In this document: one piece after another, positions 25,065-34,094 of the stretch | Layout: each line of letters starts with the position of its first letter | How positions within the stretch are numbered: the first letter of the stretch is position 1 | NCBI GenBank assembly: GCA_964646515.1 | Contig: CAZYES010000005.1 | Location: forward strand, 1 to 40,358 | DNA length: 40,358 nt | Direction of reading: 5' to 3' | DNA from: C7867-002 sp964646515 | GTDB taxonomy: Bacteria > Patescibacteriota > Minisyncoccia > Phycocordibacterales > PALSA-1337 | The notes under the pieces: generated by a model | What the model saw: the letters and a program-made list of their open reading frames with translations, nothing else | What the model was told of the DNA's origin: nothing | The model's database searches: none | Position numbers and translations under genes: made by a program

Positions 25065-28000
25065 TTATTCTTCTTCAACATCTGGGCAAGCAATCAGATC
25101 TACATTGAGAGCCAAGCCACGTAATGTTTTTAATAATACATTGAATGAAGCTGGTAAATTTGGCGCCTTCATGGGTTCGCCCTTCACTATGAAATCGAAC
25201 GTCTGCGAACGACCTATGATATCATCAGATTTCACTGTAAGAATTTCACGGAGAGTATACGCCGCGCCATGGCCCAAAAGCGCCCAGACTTCCATTTCAC
25301 CAAAGCGCTGACCGCCACCCTGTGCCTTACCGCCGAGAGGTTGCTGAGTAATGAGGGAGTATGGACCAATGGAACGCATGTGTATCTTGTCTTCGACCAT
25401 GTGGTGCAATTTCATAATATACATATAACCAACAGCAATTGGCTGATCGAAGTATTCCCCGTTTCTACCATCGCGGAGCTTCATTTTTCCAGAGGCATCA
25501 AAACCAGCTTTGACCAATTCTTCTTTTATCTCCGCATCCGTTGCGCCAGTGAATGGAGGAACAATAGCCTGATAGCCGAGAGAGTTGGCCGCCAAGCCTA
25601 GATGCAACTCGAGAATCTGGCCAAGATTCATACGTGAAGGCACGCCCAAAGGAGTCAAAATGACATCGATCGGCTTACCATCTTCCATATATGGCATATC
25701 TTCTTCAGGAAGAATTCGTGAGATAACACCTTTGTTGCCGTGGCGACCTGCCATCTTGTCACCAACAGAAATATTTCTGACTTGTGCCACTTCAATATAA
25801 ATCTTTTTAATAATGCCCGATTCGAGTTTATCGCCTTTTTCGCGAGAGAATATCTTGACTGAAATAACACGACCCCGTTTGCCATTCTCCATTCTCTTTG
25901 AAGTATCCTTGACATCGCGAGCTTTTTCTCCAAAGATGGAACGAAGTAGACGTTCTTCTGGAGTGAGTTGTGTCTCGCCTTTTGGAGAAATCTTACCAAC
26001 TAGAATATCTCCTGGTCTTACTTCAGCGCCTATACGAACAATACCCTCTTCTGTCAAATTCTTTAACTTTGCTTCACCCACGTTCGGTATATCGCAAGTG
26101 GTCACTTCTGGACCAAGTTTGGTATCGCGAACATTGACCACAAACTCTTCGATATGCACCGAGCTCCACATAGCATTTTTAACCACGCGTTGCGAGAGAA
26201 TAATAGCGTCCTCATAATTGCTACCCGACCAAGACATGAAGGCGACCAGGGCATTGTGGCCGAGAGCGATTTCACCATGATCAGAAGTCGAGGTATCAGC
26301 CAAGACATCGCCTTTTTTTACTTTATCGCCGACATTGACTATGGGACGTTGATGAAAAGCTGTAAAACCATTAGTTCTTGAGAATAATACTAATTTGTAT
26401 TCATGGCTTTTACCAGTTTTCGCCGATTTGAAAACAATCTTTTTGGAATCAACATGCGTTATTTCGCCATTCTCTGGAGCAATGACCACGCGACCAGTGT
26501 CGATAATAGCTTTTTTCTCAATACCAGTGGCCACCAACGGCGCTTCCGGTACGAGACATGGCGTAGCTTGTTTCTGCATATTCGATCCCATGAGCGCGCG
26601 ATTGGCATCATCATGATTGAGAAATGGTATAAGTGAAGTGGCAACAGAGAAAGCCTGATTGGTATCGACATCGATATAATCAACATCATCTTTGTGTGCC
26701 ATAAGTGGCTTGCCATTAACGCGGACCTCGACGTCCTGAACTGTAATATTGCCTTCGGCATCTCGCGGAGTAGCGGCATGAGAGATACGATAATTCTCCT
26801 CTTCGAGGGCGTTCATGTAAACAATTTCTTTGGTGATCACGCCATTTTTGACTTTGGCATAAGGCGTCTCAATCATGCCAAAGTCATTGACTCTGGCATA
26901 CATGGCCAGACGAAGAACCAAACCGATATTCGGACCTTCGGGAGTATGTATTGGGCAAAGACGTCCATAATGAGATGGGTGCACGTCGCGCACCTCAAAA
27001 CCAGCTCGTTCGCGAGAGAGACCGCCGGGTCCAAGAGCAGTAAGTTGACGCAAATTTTCTATTTCCCCGAGAACATTGGACTGCTCCATAAACTGTGAAA
27101 GCTGATTGGTGGTAAAGAATTCTTTGATACGTGCTTGTAGTGGTCTAGGATATATAAATGATACTGGTAACGTTACATCTGGTTCTACCGTAGACATTTT
27201 GTCCTGTATATTGCGTTTCATCTGAGTAAGCCCCAGACGAATACGTTGTTCCAAAAGTTCCCCAACGAAACGCACACGTCGAGAACCGAGGTGATCGATA
27301 TCATCAGCTTGCATATCTGGCGTGGTGGCGAGTTTGACAACATGAGTAATAGTGATGGCTAGATCATGAAGAGAAAGTGTCCTTTCATCCAAAGATTTCT
27401 CATCCATGGGTTTCGAAAAGCGCTTGTTAAAGCGAAACCTGCCAACACGAGAAATATCATATCTTTCTGGAGACAAAATAGCCTTGATAAAGCTTCGGGC
27501 ATTGTCAGCAGTAGCCAGATCACCATCACGTAGGCGCTTGTGAATCTCTATATAAGATTCATCGATAGTCTTTGCGTGGTCTTTCGACAAGGTCAGTTCG
27601 ATTGTTTTTTTGGCATCAGCATTATCTTTGAACAGATCGATAATCTTCTCGTTGGTCTCAGCGCCCAAAACTCGCAAAAGCGATGTCACAGGAAACTTGC
27701 GTTTTCGATCTATACGGCAATACACCGCGCCATCTGCATCGGTTTCGATTTCCATCCATACGCCACGAGATGGAATGATCTTGGCACCAAAGAAATTTTT
27801 ACCTTTGACCTCCTCCGAAGTGAAGAATATGCCAAAAGAACGAGCAAGTTGCGGTACGATGACACGCTCGACGCCATTTATGATAAACGTACCGTGATCG
27901 GTCATCAATGGAAAATCGGCCAGAAACATCTCCTGTTCTTTGGTTTCATTTAGATTTTTATTTTTTAGAGTTACTTTGACTTTTATTTGCCCTTCATAAT

Positions 28001-28253
28001 TGATCTTATTATTTTTGGCATAGTGCTCGTCATATTTCGGCTTTACAAGTTCTATCTCTCCTATTGAGAGCTCAAACTTTTTCTCAGCATAATCCTTTAT
28101 AGGAGAAAACTCCTTTAACAAATCGGACAAACCGTGTTCCATGAGCCAATTGAAAGAAGCCAGTTGCGATTCTACCAAGTGTGGCATTTTCGTCAGGGGC
28201 ACTTTGTATCTAGAAAAATATTTTTTCGGCTTCGAGGAAGTTGATGTTGACAT
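25065..28253 (-). CDS. rpoB: DNA-directed RNA polymerase subunit beta
   Basis: 1062 aa, short relative to E. coli (1342) because the lineage-specific insertions are absent. Typical blocks include FIINGVERVIVPQL, the fork-loop region ALGPGGLSRERAGFEVRDVHPSHYG, HTPEGPNIGL, GDKMAGRHGNKGVIS and the C-terminal QRFGEMEVWALLGHGA. The rifampicin pocket (27018-27104) carries substitutions at positions equivalent to E. coli D516 (Glu390), H526 (Asn400), R529 (Gln403) and S531 (Thr405). It is transcribed leftward with rpoC, from a leader of about 150 nt or more. Confidence 0.98.
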   Translation of the reverse strand: MSTSTSSKPKKYFSRYKVPLTKMPHLVESQLASFNWLMEHGLSDLLKEFSPIKDYAEKKFELSIGEIELVKPKYDEHYAKNNKINYEGQIKVKVTLKNKNLNETKEQEMFLADFPLMTDHGTFIINGVERVIVPQLARSFGIFFTSEEVKGKNFFGAKIIPSRGVWMEIETDADGAVYCRIDRKRKFPVTSLLRVLGAETNEKIIDLFKDNADAKKTIELTLSKDHAKTIDESYIEIHKRLRDGDLATADNARSFIKAILSPERYDISRVGRFRFNKRFSKPMDEKSLDERTLSLHDLAITITHVVKLATTPDMQADDIDHLGSRRVRFVGELLEQRIRLGLTQMKRNIQDKMSTVEPDVTLPVSFIYPRPLQARIKEFFTTNQLSQFMEQSNVLGEIENLRQLTALGPGGLSRERAGFEVRDVHPSHYGRLCPIHTPEGPNIGLVLRLAMYARVNDFGMIETPYAKVKNGVITKEIVYMNALEEENYRISHAATPRDAEGNITVQDVEVRVNGKPLMAHKDDVDYIDVDTNQAFSVATSLIPFLNHDDANRALMGSNMQKQATPCLVPEAPLVATGIEKKAIIDTGRVVIAPENGEITHVDSKKIVFKSAKTGKSHEYKLVLFSRTNGFTAFHQRPIVNVGDKVKKGDVLADTSTSDHGEIALGHNALVAFMSWSGSNYEDAIILSQRVVKNAMWSSVHIEEFVVNVRDTKLGPEVTTCDIPNVGEAKLKNLTEEGIVRIGAEVRPGDILVGKISPKGETQLTPEERLLRSIFGEKARDVKDTSKRMENGKRGRVISVKIFSREKGDKLESGIIKKIYIEVAQVRNISVGDKMAGRHGNKGVISRILPEEDMPYMEDGKPIDVILTPLGVPSRMNLGQILELHLGLAANSLGYQAIVPPFTGATDAEIKEELVKAGFDASGKMKLRDGRNGEYFDQPIAVGYMYIMKLHHMVEDKIHMRSIGPYSLITQQPLGGKAQGGGQRFGEMEVWALLGHGAAYTLREILTVKSDDIIGRSQTFDFIVKGEPMKAPNLPASFNVLLKTLRGLALNVDLIACPDVEEE

Positions 28254-28530
28254 GGGCTTTGATAATTTATTAAAAGACGCAAAAAGTCCGTTTGCCTAAA
28301 AACGGTTATTAATTGATTGCCAATTTAGCAATTTGTGAACACTGGTAGGATTAATGATGAACCTCTCTAATCCTCCGCGAGCAGTCAAAACGCAATCTGC
28401 GAAGTTGGTGGTAACCTAACAGACGCCAAAGAATAAGTCAAGTCGATTAGTTGATAACTGTGGATAACCAAAGGCGATCATCTTTACTCCAGAAAACATA
28501 CAATACCTCTAAACTCGACCTGAAATATCT
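28254..28530 (-). promoter_or_regulatory. rpoBC promoter and leader region
   Basis: Gene-free stretch of 277 bp. On the minus strand TTGACT (28436-28441) is followed by 17 nt and TAGGTT (28413-28418), a good -35 with a poor -10. Within the leader, 35-52 nt before the rpoB start, CCGTTT-TTAGGC-AAACGG (28288-28305) forms a hairpin and is followed 2 nt later by five T, resembling an attenuator. A TTATCCACA 9-mer (DnaA-box consensus) lies at 28459-28467. Confidence 0.45.
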
Positions 28531-29283
28531 TCACTTACTTCTTTTGATTTTCCACTCGTCTATCTTTTTGTGGTGACCAGTCAGCAATATATTTGGTACT
28601 CGATACTTCTTGCCTTTATATTCAATGATCTGCGGCCTAGTATAAACATCAGAGCTTGCCACTCTAGACTCTTCTAGAGACAAACCATCGCCCAAGACGC
28701 CAGAGATTCTCCTCGTTATGGAATCGACCACAATCATTGCCGGTAATTCCCCGCCAGTCAAAATGTATGGGCCAACCGAGATATCAACCATCGGGAATAT
28801 CTTCTTCACCCGCGCGTCGATGCCCTCATAATGCCCACAGACAAGAACAATATCTGTATATTTTTTGAACGATTCAGCGACTTTGTTCGTAAACTGTTTT
28901 CCCGCCGGACCAAAAAAAATTATTTTTGTTTTTAATTTTCGCGCCAAGGACTTATCAGATGTTTTTCTACTTCCTTTGAGCCCCGTGCGCTTTTCTCCAT
29001 AGGAAAAACGAATTCCCGCATTCTTCCCTACAGCTTTTTCTATTGCCCTAACGACCGGCAAGGCTTCTATGACCATTCCTGGACCACCACCATAGGGTCT
29101 ATTGTCAATTCTTTTTTCTGAATAGGTAAGACCTTCTTTTTTCCGTGAAGACATAGCAAAATCCCTTGGATTGTAATATTTAATGGAAATCAATCCCTTA
29201 TTTTGCGCCCGCTTGATGATCGAAGCGCATAGGTATGACTGGAACGATTCTGGAAATAACGTAATTATATGAAAAGTGGTCAT
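28531..29283 (-). CDS. trmD: tRNA (guanine-N1-)-methyltransferase TrmD
   Basis: 250 aa SPOUT-class enzyme that makes m1G37 in tRNAs for Leu, Pro and Arg codons, preventing frameshifts. The N-terminus MTTFHIITLFPESF is typical. The knotted SAM-binding region has RPYGGGPGMVIEALPVVRAI, VLVCGHYEGIDARV, DISVGPYILTGGELPAMIVVDSI and SGVLGDGLSLEES. It belongs to the usual rpsP-khpA-(rimM)-trmD neighbourhood, but rimM is absent from this window and a 340-bp gap precedes the gene. The gene has its own predicted promoter. Confidence 0.96.
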   Translation of the reverse strand: MTTFHIITLFPESFQSYLCASIIKRAQNKGLISIKYYNPRDFAMSSRKKEGLTYSEKRIDNRPYGGGPGMVIEALPVVRAIEKAVGKNAGIRFSYGEKRTGLKGSRKTSDKSLARKLKTKIIFFGPAGKQFTNKVAESFKKYTDIVLVCGHYEGIDARVKKIFPMVDISVGPYILTGGELPAMIVVDSITRRISGVLGDGLSLEESRVASSDVYTRPQIIEYKGKKYRVPNILLTGHHKKIDEWKIKRSK

Positions 29284-29380
29284 AGTTTATAAGGTCAAGC
29301 ACTCTTTCAGTCTTCAGGGCCCCCAAATGTAAATTGGTGGCATTTGAATAAGTGTATCTGATAAAAAATCAGGTGATCAG

Positions 29381-29409
29381 ACTATACCACATGTCCAAAG
29401 ATGTGTCAC
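29381..29409 (-). promoter_or_regulatory. Promoter of trmD
   Basis: Minus strand GTGACA (29404-29409), 17-nt spacer, TATAGT (29381-29386). It predicts a leader of about 90 nt. The rest of the 29284-29626 gap holds the khpA terminator and one more stem-loop (TGGCT...AGCCA, about 29477-29495). Confidence 0.6.
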
Positions 29410-29553
29410 TGTTTCCGTAATGGTTCAACAACTTGGAAAAATTACATCAAATAAAACAAAAAACGCGACATATGCCTTGGCTATACAAAAAGCCATGCTT
29501 ATTCGTTAAATTTGTCTATTGAACAAGTGTGCGCTACTTTCAAGATATCACCT

Positions 29554-29587
29554 AACAAAAAAGGGGCGCTTGGGCCCATTTTTTGTT
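29554..29587 (-). terminator. Intrinsic terminator after khpA
   Basis: AACAAAAAA (29554-29562) pairs with TTTTTTGTT (29579-29587), with a GC-rich inner GGG/CCC stem. It gives a T-tract on the minus strand, 40 nt after the khpA stop. Confidence 0.7.
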
Positions 29588-29626
29588 TGTGATTTTTATT
29601 AAACACAAAATATTTACTATATGACC

Positions 29627-29980
29627 TTACAATTTTAGATCTGCCATAGCCTCGTCAACGGTCTTTGAATTTGGCGTTGAAAGAGGAACAGCCGGAGGCA
29701 TTTCTTGCGCCATGCGCTCTGCCGACTTCAATCCGCCAACAGGCTCATTGATCTTCAAATTGACACGTGAATTGTTTTTCATGCCAACGACACGGAGAAG
29801 CGTACGAATAGCCTTGGCAGTATTGCCCTGACGTCCAATAATCTTGCCCATATCTGTTGCACCTACTTCTAGAGTAAGAAGCACGCCCATTTCGTCAACG
29901 GTGCGAGTGGTCTTGACTTCACCTGGATTGTCAACTAACGCCTTAATAATATAATCTAAGAACTCTTGATCTTTCTGCAT
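29627..29980 (-). CDS. khpA: KhpA-like KH-domain RNA-binding protein
   Basis: 117 aa. A single KH domain covers residues 5-80, with the RNA-binding loop GKIIGRQG and the helix NTAKAIRTLLRVV. About 35 variable residues follow (MAQEMPPAVPLSTPNSK...), more than in the 75-80-residue KhpA of Firmicutes. KhpA binds RNA, often with KhpB, and influences cell division and sRNA function in Gram-positive bacteria. Its place directly after rpsP is the usual one. The 190-nt gap upstream contains a hairpin (30003-30027) in the leader. Confidence 0.9.
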   Translation of the reverse strand: MQKDQEFLDYIIKALVDNPGEVKTTRTVDEMGVLLTLEVGATDMGKIIGRQGNTAKAIRTLLRVVGMKNNSRVNLKINEPVGGLKSAERMAQEMPPAVPLSTPNSKTVDEAMADLKL

Positions 29981-30002
29981 GATCGTTTTACTTACTAATA
30001 AA

Positions 30003-30027
30003 GAGTACAGATAACCTGGCTGTACTC
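30003..30027 (-). other. Hairpin in the rpsP-khpA gap
   Basis: Perfect 8-bp stem GAGTACAG (30003-30010) and CTGTACTC (30020-30027) with a 9-nt loop. On the minus strand it is followed by TTTATTAG, so it could be a weak attenuator, an RNA-processing site or an mRNA-stabilising stem ahead of khpA. Confidence 0.5.
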
Positions 30028-30170
30028 CGAGTATTGTAACAAATGTTATTTCAGTTGCAAGGCAACACTTGCGCCTACTTTACCAATGAGTACAGATGTG
30101 TCCGGATCTAGTCAGTCAAAGGAGCATCAGGGATCATTATCTCATGCCTTTGCGACCTCGGTCTCTGCGA

Positions 30171-30521
30171 CTATTTTTTTGCCTCTTCTGGTTTGTTCTC
30201 TACTTTTTTCTCGATTTCTTCTTTTGGCCCTTCTGCCTTTTTCTGTACAGTTCTCTTTGGCAAAGCATTCATCTTTTTGCCTTCAATGATTTTCTGAGAA
30301 ATCAAAAAATTATGAAGAGTCAGAGATAACTTGGCGCCCTTGGACATCCAATATCTGATACCCTCTACGTCTAGTTGCTTGGTTGCATCATTCTTTATTC
30401 TGGTATCATACCAACCTAGATTCTTCAGATACTTGCCACTTTTGGGACCATTCTTGGAATCAGTCAAAACCACACGAAAAGTTGGTTCGTGTTTACGGCC
30501 AGTACGTTGTAAGCGGATCAT
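30171..30521 (-). CDS. rpsP: 30S ribosomal protein S16
   Basis: 116 aa from the ATG at 30521, which gives the standard start MIRLQRTGRKHEPTFRVVL; an ATG two codons upstream is equally in frame. The conserved body continues with DSKNGPKSGKYLKNLGWYD and GIRYWMSKGAKLS. A Lys/Glu-rich tail of about 35 residues (after LISQKIIEGKK) extends beyond the usual 80-90 residue length and is probably disordered. S16 is an early assembly protein of the small subunit. It lies between the cysteine desulfurase and khpA genes on the same strand. Confidence 0.95.
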   Translation of the reverse strand: MIRLQRTGRKHEPTFRVVLTDSKNGPKSGKYLKNLGWYDTRIKNDATKQLDVEGIRYWMSKGAKLSLTLHNFLISQKIIEGKKMNALPKRTVQKKAEGPKEEIEKKVENKPEEAKK

Positions 30522-30580
30522 TAACATATGAAAATAAAGACTAACAATAAATCTTGATTTTTGCAAATAATTTTTATCAC

Positions 30581-31816
30581 CTACTCCGTCTTTAGTATAT
30601 CACTTATTATCCTAAGCACTCTCTTGATATCACCTTTCTTGGTCCATCTACCAAAAGAAAATCTAACCGAAGTCTGACTATCGGCGCCAATCGATCTCAA
30701 AACGTAGGAGTCATCACTGTCTTTGAGGCAGGAACTTTTGGTAGAACAAGCTATGCCCCTTGCATCTAATTGAAAGACAAAAAATTCATTATCTATTCCC
30801 GGAAAAGAAACATTTAAAATGTGTGGCGAGCCAGAAGCATTTATCACCATATCTGATTTTATCTTACGCAAACCTTCGACAAATATCTCTTTTAGTCGAG
30901 AAATTCTCGACACTTCTTTGTCATGTAAATCAGACAACAATTCTATGGCCTTAGCAAAACCAACAATACCGGGAATATTTTCCGTGCCCGGCCTCATCCC
31001 AGATTCTTGATCACCTCCGAAAAGGATAGGCGAAATAATAGTGTTCCTTTTCACATATAGAGCGCCAATACCTCTGGGACCGTAAACTTTGCTGGCGTCT
31101 AGCGTGAGCAAATCTACCCCCAATCTTCCAACATCAAGCCAATTCACAAGCCCAGCTTGCGCAGCGTCAGTATGGAAAAGTGGATATTTGGACAGGTTAT
31201 CCAGATGAGACGCTTCCGTATCAGCAGTTGTTTTTCTCTTATCCGACTCTGTGGAAACTATAAAGTTGGAACGCACGGAATGGTTGCGATAATGTCTGAT
31301 AACTTTTGCAATATCTTTTATCGGTTCGATAGCTCCGACCTCATTGTTAACCGCCATAACAGAAACAATGATTGTATTTGCGTTGATCTTCTTGTTCAAG
31401 TCACCGAGATCAACGACCCCTTTATTGTCAACGCTCAAATATTCAACCTTCACATTTTTCTTTTTCAGAATCTCGCAAACTTTCATTATTGAAGAATGTT
31501 CGATGGCACTAACAATGACATTCATATCCGAGTAATCCAAACCACGATTGTGAGCTTCTTCAATTGCTCCCAGTATGGCGAGATTGTTGGCTTCGGTGCC
31601 ACCGGAAGTGAATACTATTTCGTCATCATGCGCGCGTATAAACCCAGAGACTGCTTTTCGCGCATTATCAAGCGCCTTTTTAGCAAGGACACCCTCTTTG
31701 TACCAAGAAGAGGGGTTTCCGTATTTCCATGAAGAAAACTTCCTCATCTCTTTCTGGACACGGGGATCTATCGGCGTTAATGAAGCATAATCAAGATATA
31801 TACGACGTCTTAGCAT
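30581..31816 (-). CDS. Cysteine desulfurase, NifS/IscS family
   Basis: 411 aa PLP enzyme that takes sulfur from cysteine for Fe-S clusters and tRNA thiolation. Start: the ATG at 31816, 6 nt after a minus-strand TACATT box (31823-31828). Motifs: YLDYASLTPIDP, NPSSWYKEG, FTSGGTEANNLAI, EHSSIMKVCEIL, VNNEVGAIEPI, FHTDAAQAG, and the PLP lysine in LDASKVYGPRGIGALYV. The residue before the Lys is Ser, where most family members have His. The mobile catalytic Cys lies in TKSSCLKDSDDSYVLRSIG, and RFSFGRWT closes the active site. There is an insertion near 190-205 (STESDKRKTTADTEAS). No iscU/sufU is adjacent. Confidence 0.94.
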   Translation of the reverse strand: MLRRRIYLDYASLTPIDPRVQKEMRKFSSWKYGNPSSWYKEGVLAKKALDNARKAVSGFIRAHDDEIVFTSGGTEANNLAILGAIEEAHNRGLDYSDMNVIVSAIEHSSIMKVCEILKKKNVKVEYLSVDNKGVVDLGDLNKKINANTIIVSVMAVNNEVGAIEPIKDIAKVIRHYRNHSVRSNFIVSTESDKRKTTADTEASHLDNLSKYPLFHTDAAQAGLVNWLDVGRLGVDLLTLDASKVYGPRGIGALYVKRNTIISPILFGGDQESGMRPGTENIPGIVGFAKAIELLSDLHDKEVSRISRLKEIFVEGLRKIKSDMVINASGSPHILNVSFPGIDNEFFVFQLDARGIACSTKSSCLKDSDDSYVLRSIGADSQTSVRFSFGRWTKKGDIKRVLRIISDILKTE

Positions 31817-31889
31817 ATCCAAAATGTAACATTAATGATAAAAAACGACTACCGCAATGATATGGGACCGAATAATATACCTGGGACCA

Positions 31890-31919
31890 TTGCATTATAC
31901 ACGTAATACCGCTTATAAT
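31890..31919 (+). promoter_or_regulatory. Promoter of the DUF4446 gene
   Basis: TTGCAT (31890-31895), 18-nt spacer, TATAAT (31914-31919). The ATG at 31926 lies 6 nt after the -10 box, so the mRNA should be leaderless. Confidence 0.6.
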
Positions 31920-31925
31920 TCACAC

Positions 31926-32405
31926 ATGCAATCATTTCTATCAAACCAACTGGCTATACCAGTAATTATTCTAACTATAATAACGATCGCTCTTTTGGCT
32001 TGGATGATCTTCATGCACTTCAGGTTACGTAAATTTCTGGTCGATGTCGATTCAAAAAACATCGCCGATTCTTTGAAATTTGTCTCCACTGGACTAGTCA
32101 GCCTAGACCAATTCCGACAAGAGATGGAATCATATCTAACCAGCGTAGAGAAAAGGCTGAGAAAAAGCGTCCAGTCTGTACACACCGTAAGATTCAATCC
32201 ATTCAAGGGTACTGGTAGCGGAGGCAACCAGAGCTTTGCTACAGCTTTCTTGAATGAAGAGGGCGATGGCGTGGTCATCTCTAGCCTATATTCCAGAGAC
32301 CGCGTCAGTGTCTTTTCCAAATCAATAAAGAAGTACGAATCTGAACACGAACTATCTAGTGAAGAAAAGGAGGCCCTAGAAAATGCAAAAAATAGATTGA
32401 GATAG
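31926..32405 (+). CDS. DUF4446-family membrane-anchored protein
   Basis: 159 aa from the ATG at 31926. One transmembrane segment (AIPVIILTIITIALLAWMIFM) is followed by an alpha-helical, probably coiled-coil stretch (about 40-80) and the conserved block VRFNPFKGTGSGGNQSFATAFLNEEGDGVVISSLYSRD, which is the DUF4446 signature. It ends with SIKKYESEHELSSEEKEALENA. The function of the family is unknown; in Firmicutes it is often near chromosome-partition genes. Here it precedes infB by 87 bp. Confidence 0.85.
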   Translation: MQSFLSNQLAIPVIILTIITIALLAWMIFMHFRLRKFLVDVDSKNIADSLKFVSTGLVSLDQFRQEMESYLTSVEKRLRKSVQSVHTVRFNPFKGTGSGGNQSFATAFLNEEGDGVVISSLYSRDRVSVFSKSIKKYESEHELSSEEKEALENAKNRLR

Positions 32406-32449
32406 TGACTCTACACACCATCCCAAATATATCTACTGACAATATAATG

Positions 32450-32478
32450 TTGTCAAGACTTAACTTTTCTGGTATGAT
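32450..32478 (+). promoter_or_regulatory. Promoter of infB
   Basis: TTGTCA (32450-32455), 17-nt spacer, TATGAT (32473-32478). The predicted leader is about 8 nt, too short for a ribosome-binding site. Confidence 0.65.
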
Positions 32479-32492
32479 AAGCGCCTAATATT

Positions 32493-34070
32493 ATGCCTAA
32501 CAAGAATCAGAAAAACCTGATCGATCGTCCTCCCGTGGTCGTGGTCATGGGACATATTGATCATGGTAAATCTACGCTTCTTGACTATATAAGAAAAGCC
32601 AATGTCGTATCTGGAGAAGCTGGTGGTATCACCCAACATGTGGGGGCTTATCAAGCAAAATACAACGCCCCCGATGGGAAAACCCATGTCATTACCTTTT
32701 TGGACACGCCGGGCCACGAAGCTTTTTGTAATATTCGTGAAAGAGGTACAAAAGTAGCAGATATTGCAATCCTGATAGTATCCGCGGAAGATGGGGTCAA
32801 ACCACAAACCATCGAAGTTTACAAAAATATCAAGGAAGAAAAGACCCCTTTCGTTGTAGCAATCACCAAAACAGACAAGCCCAATGCTAATGTGGAAAAA
32901 ACCAAACAGAGTTTGGGAGAAAATGAAATCTACATCGAGGGCTTCGGCGGTGACATCCCCTGCGTAGAAATCTCTTCAACAACAGGCAAAGGCATTCCAG
33001 AACTTCTGGAAATAGTCATGCTTCTTGCTGAATTGGCTTCACTAAAAACAGATCCAAAAGCACCAGCCGAAGGCACGATCATCGAATCAACACTAGATGC
33101 GCGCAAAGGTATTTCCGCCACATTACTCATGAAAAATGGTACTCTTTCTGTCGGTTCATTTGTCTCGGCCGGCAACGCCTTTTCTCCAGTTCGTTTTATC
33201 GAAGACTTCAAGGGAGATAAGATAGAAAAAGCAACAGCTTCGATGCCGATCAGAATCACCGGTTGGAATACAACCCCTGGCTGTGGCGAGCGATTTACAA
33301 CAATCGGGTGCAAGAAAGAAGCAGAAAAAATGATTGAGAAATTAAAAACACAAAAAACAAACCTCCCGGATAAAAAAACTGTTGGCATGAGACAAAATGA
33401 AGTGACTCCCAACAAAGATGCGATCTCGTCCGAAACAGACGCCTCCAAAGAGATGATCATATCCATACCAATAATCATCAAAGCCGATGTAATCGGTAGT
33501 CTAGATGGTGTCAAACATGAATTGGCGAAAATAAAAAATGGCAAAGTTCAGTTGAAGATAATCTCCGAAGGTATCGGCGAAATAAACGAAAACGACGTAA
33601 AGTTGGCCCAAAGTAATCCCAACATTGAGATAATCGGCTTCAACGTCATGCCTGACAAAAAATCGGCCATAATGATCGAAAGAAATCCTATTTCTTTGAA
33701 TGTAAGCTCATTTAAAATCATATACCAGCTGTCCGAATATGTTAGAGACCTGGTCGTGAAGAATATACCTAAAGAATATGAAGAAGTAGTCACGGGGCGC
33801 GCCAAAATACTAGCTCTTTTTTCCAAAGACAAAGATCGCCAAGTCATAGGCGGTAAAGTAGAGACTGGGATAATCGGAATTGGTAATGAGGTGCGCATAA
33901 TGCGAAGAGACACGGAGATCGGTCGTGGCAAAGTCCGTGAACTACAACAAGCCAAAAAAAGAACCAGTGAAGTTCGTGAAGGGTTCGAGTTTGGGACATT
34001 GATCGAAGCAAGAGTGGAGATCGCGACTGGGGACAGAGTAGAAACAGTGAAGACCGTAGAGAAACAGTAA
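32493..34070 (+). CDS. infB: Translation initiation factor IF-2, short form
   Basis: 525 aa. The GTPase domain begins almost at once: VVVMGHIDHGKSTLL (G1), GGITQHVGAY (G2), DTPGHEAF (G3), and the G4 motif TKTDKP, where most IF-2 have NKxDKP. The N-terminal extension of hundreds of residues found in most bacterial IF-2 is missing. Domains II, III (DVIGSLDGVKHELAKI ... GIGEINENDV) and the C-terminal initiator-tRNA-binding domain (GRAKILALFSK ... GNEVRIMRRDTEIGRGKVRELQ) are complete. It places fMet-tRNA on the ribosome. rbfA follows 24 bp later, the usual partner. Confidence 0.96.
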   Translation: MPNKNQKNLIDRPPVVVVMGHIDHGKSTLLDYIRKANVVSGEAGGITQHVGAYQAKYNAPDGKTHVITFLDTPGHEAFCNIRERGTKVADIAILIVSAEDGVKPQTIEVYKNIKEEKTPFVVAITKTDKPNANVEKTKQSLGENEIYIEGFGGDIPCVEISSTTGKGIPELLEIVMLLAELASLKTDPKAPAEGTIIESTLDARKGISATLLMKNGTLSVGSFVSAGNAFSPVRFIEDFKGDKIEKATASMPIRITGWNTTPGCGERFTTIGCKKEAEKMIEKLKTQKTNLPDKKTVGMRQNEVTPNKDAISSETDASKEMIISIPIIIKADVIGSLDGVKHELAKIKNGKVQLKIISEGIGEINENDVKLAQSNPNIEIIGFNVMPDKKSAIMIERNPISLNVSSFKIIYQLSEYVRDLVVKNIPKEYEEVVTGRAKILALFSKDKDRQVIGGKVETGIIGIGNEVRIMRRDTEIGRGKVRELQQAKKRTSEVREGFEFGTLIEARVEIATGDRVETVKTVEKQ

Positions 34071-34094
34071 AGGATACGCTACTCGAATAGAAAT

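Noticed and set aside
28459..28467. DnaA box (TTATCCACA) as a replication origin
   Set aside because: Only one perfect box and one weak neighbour, with no dnaA/dnaN and no AT-rich unwinding region; it may be chance or a regulatory site.
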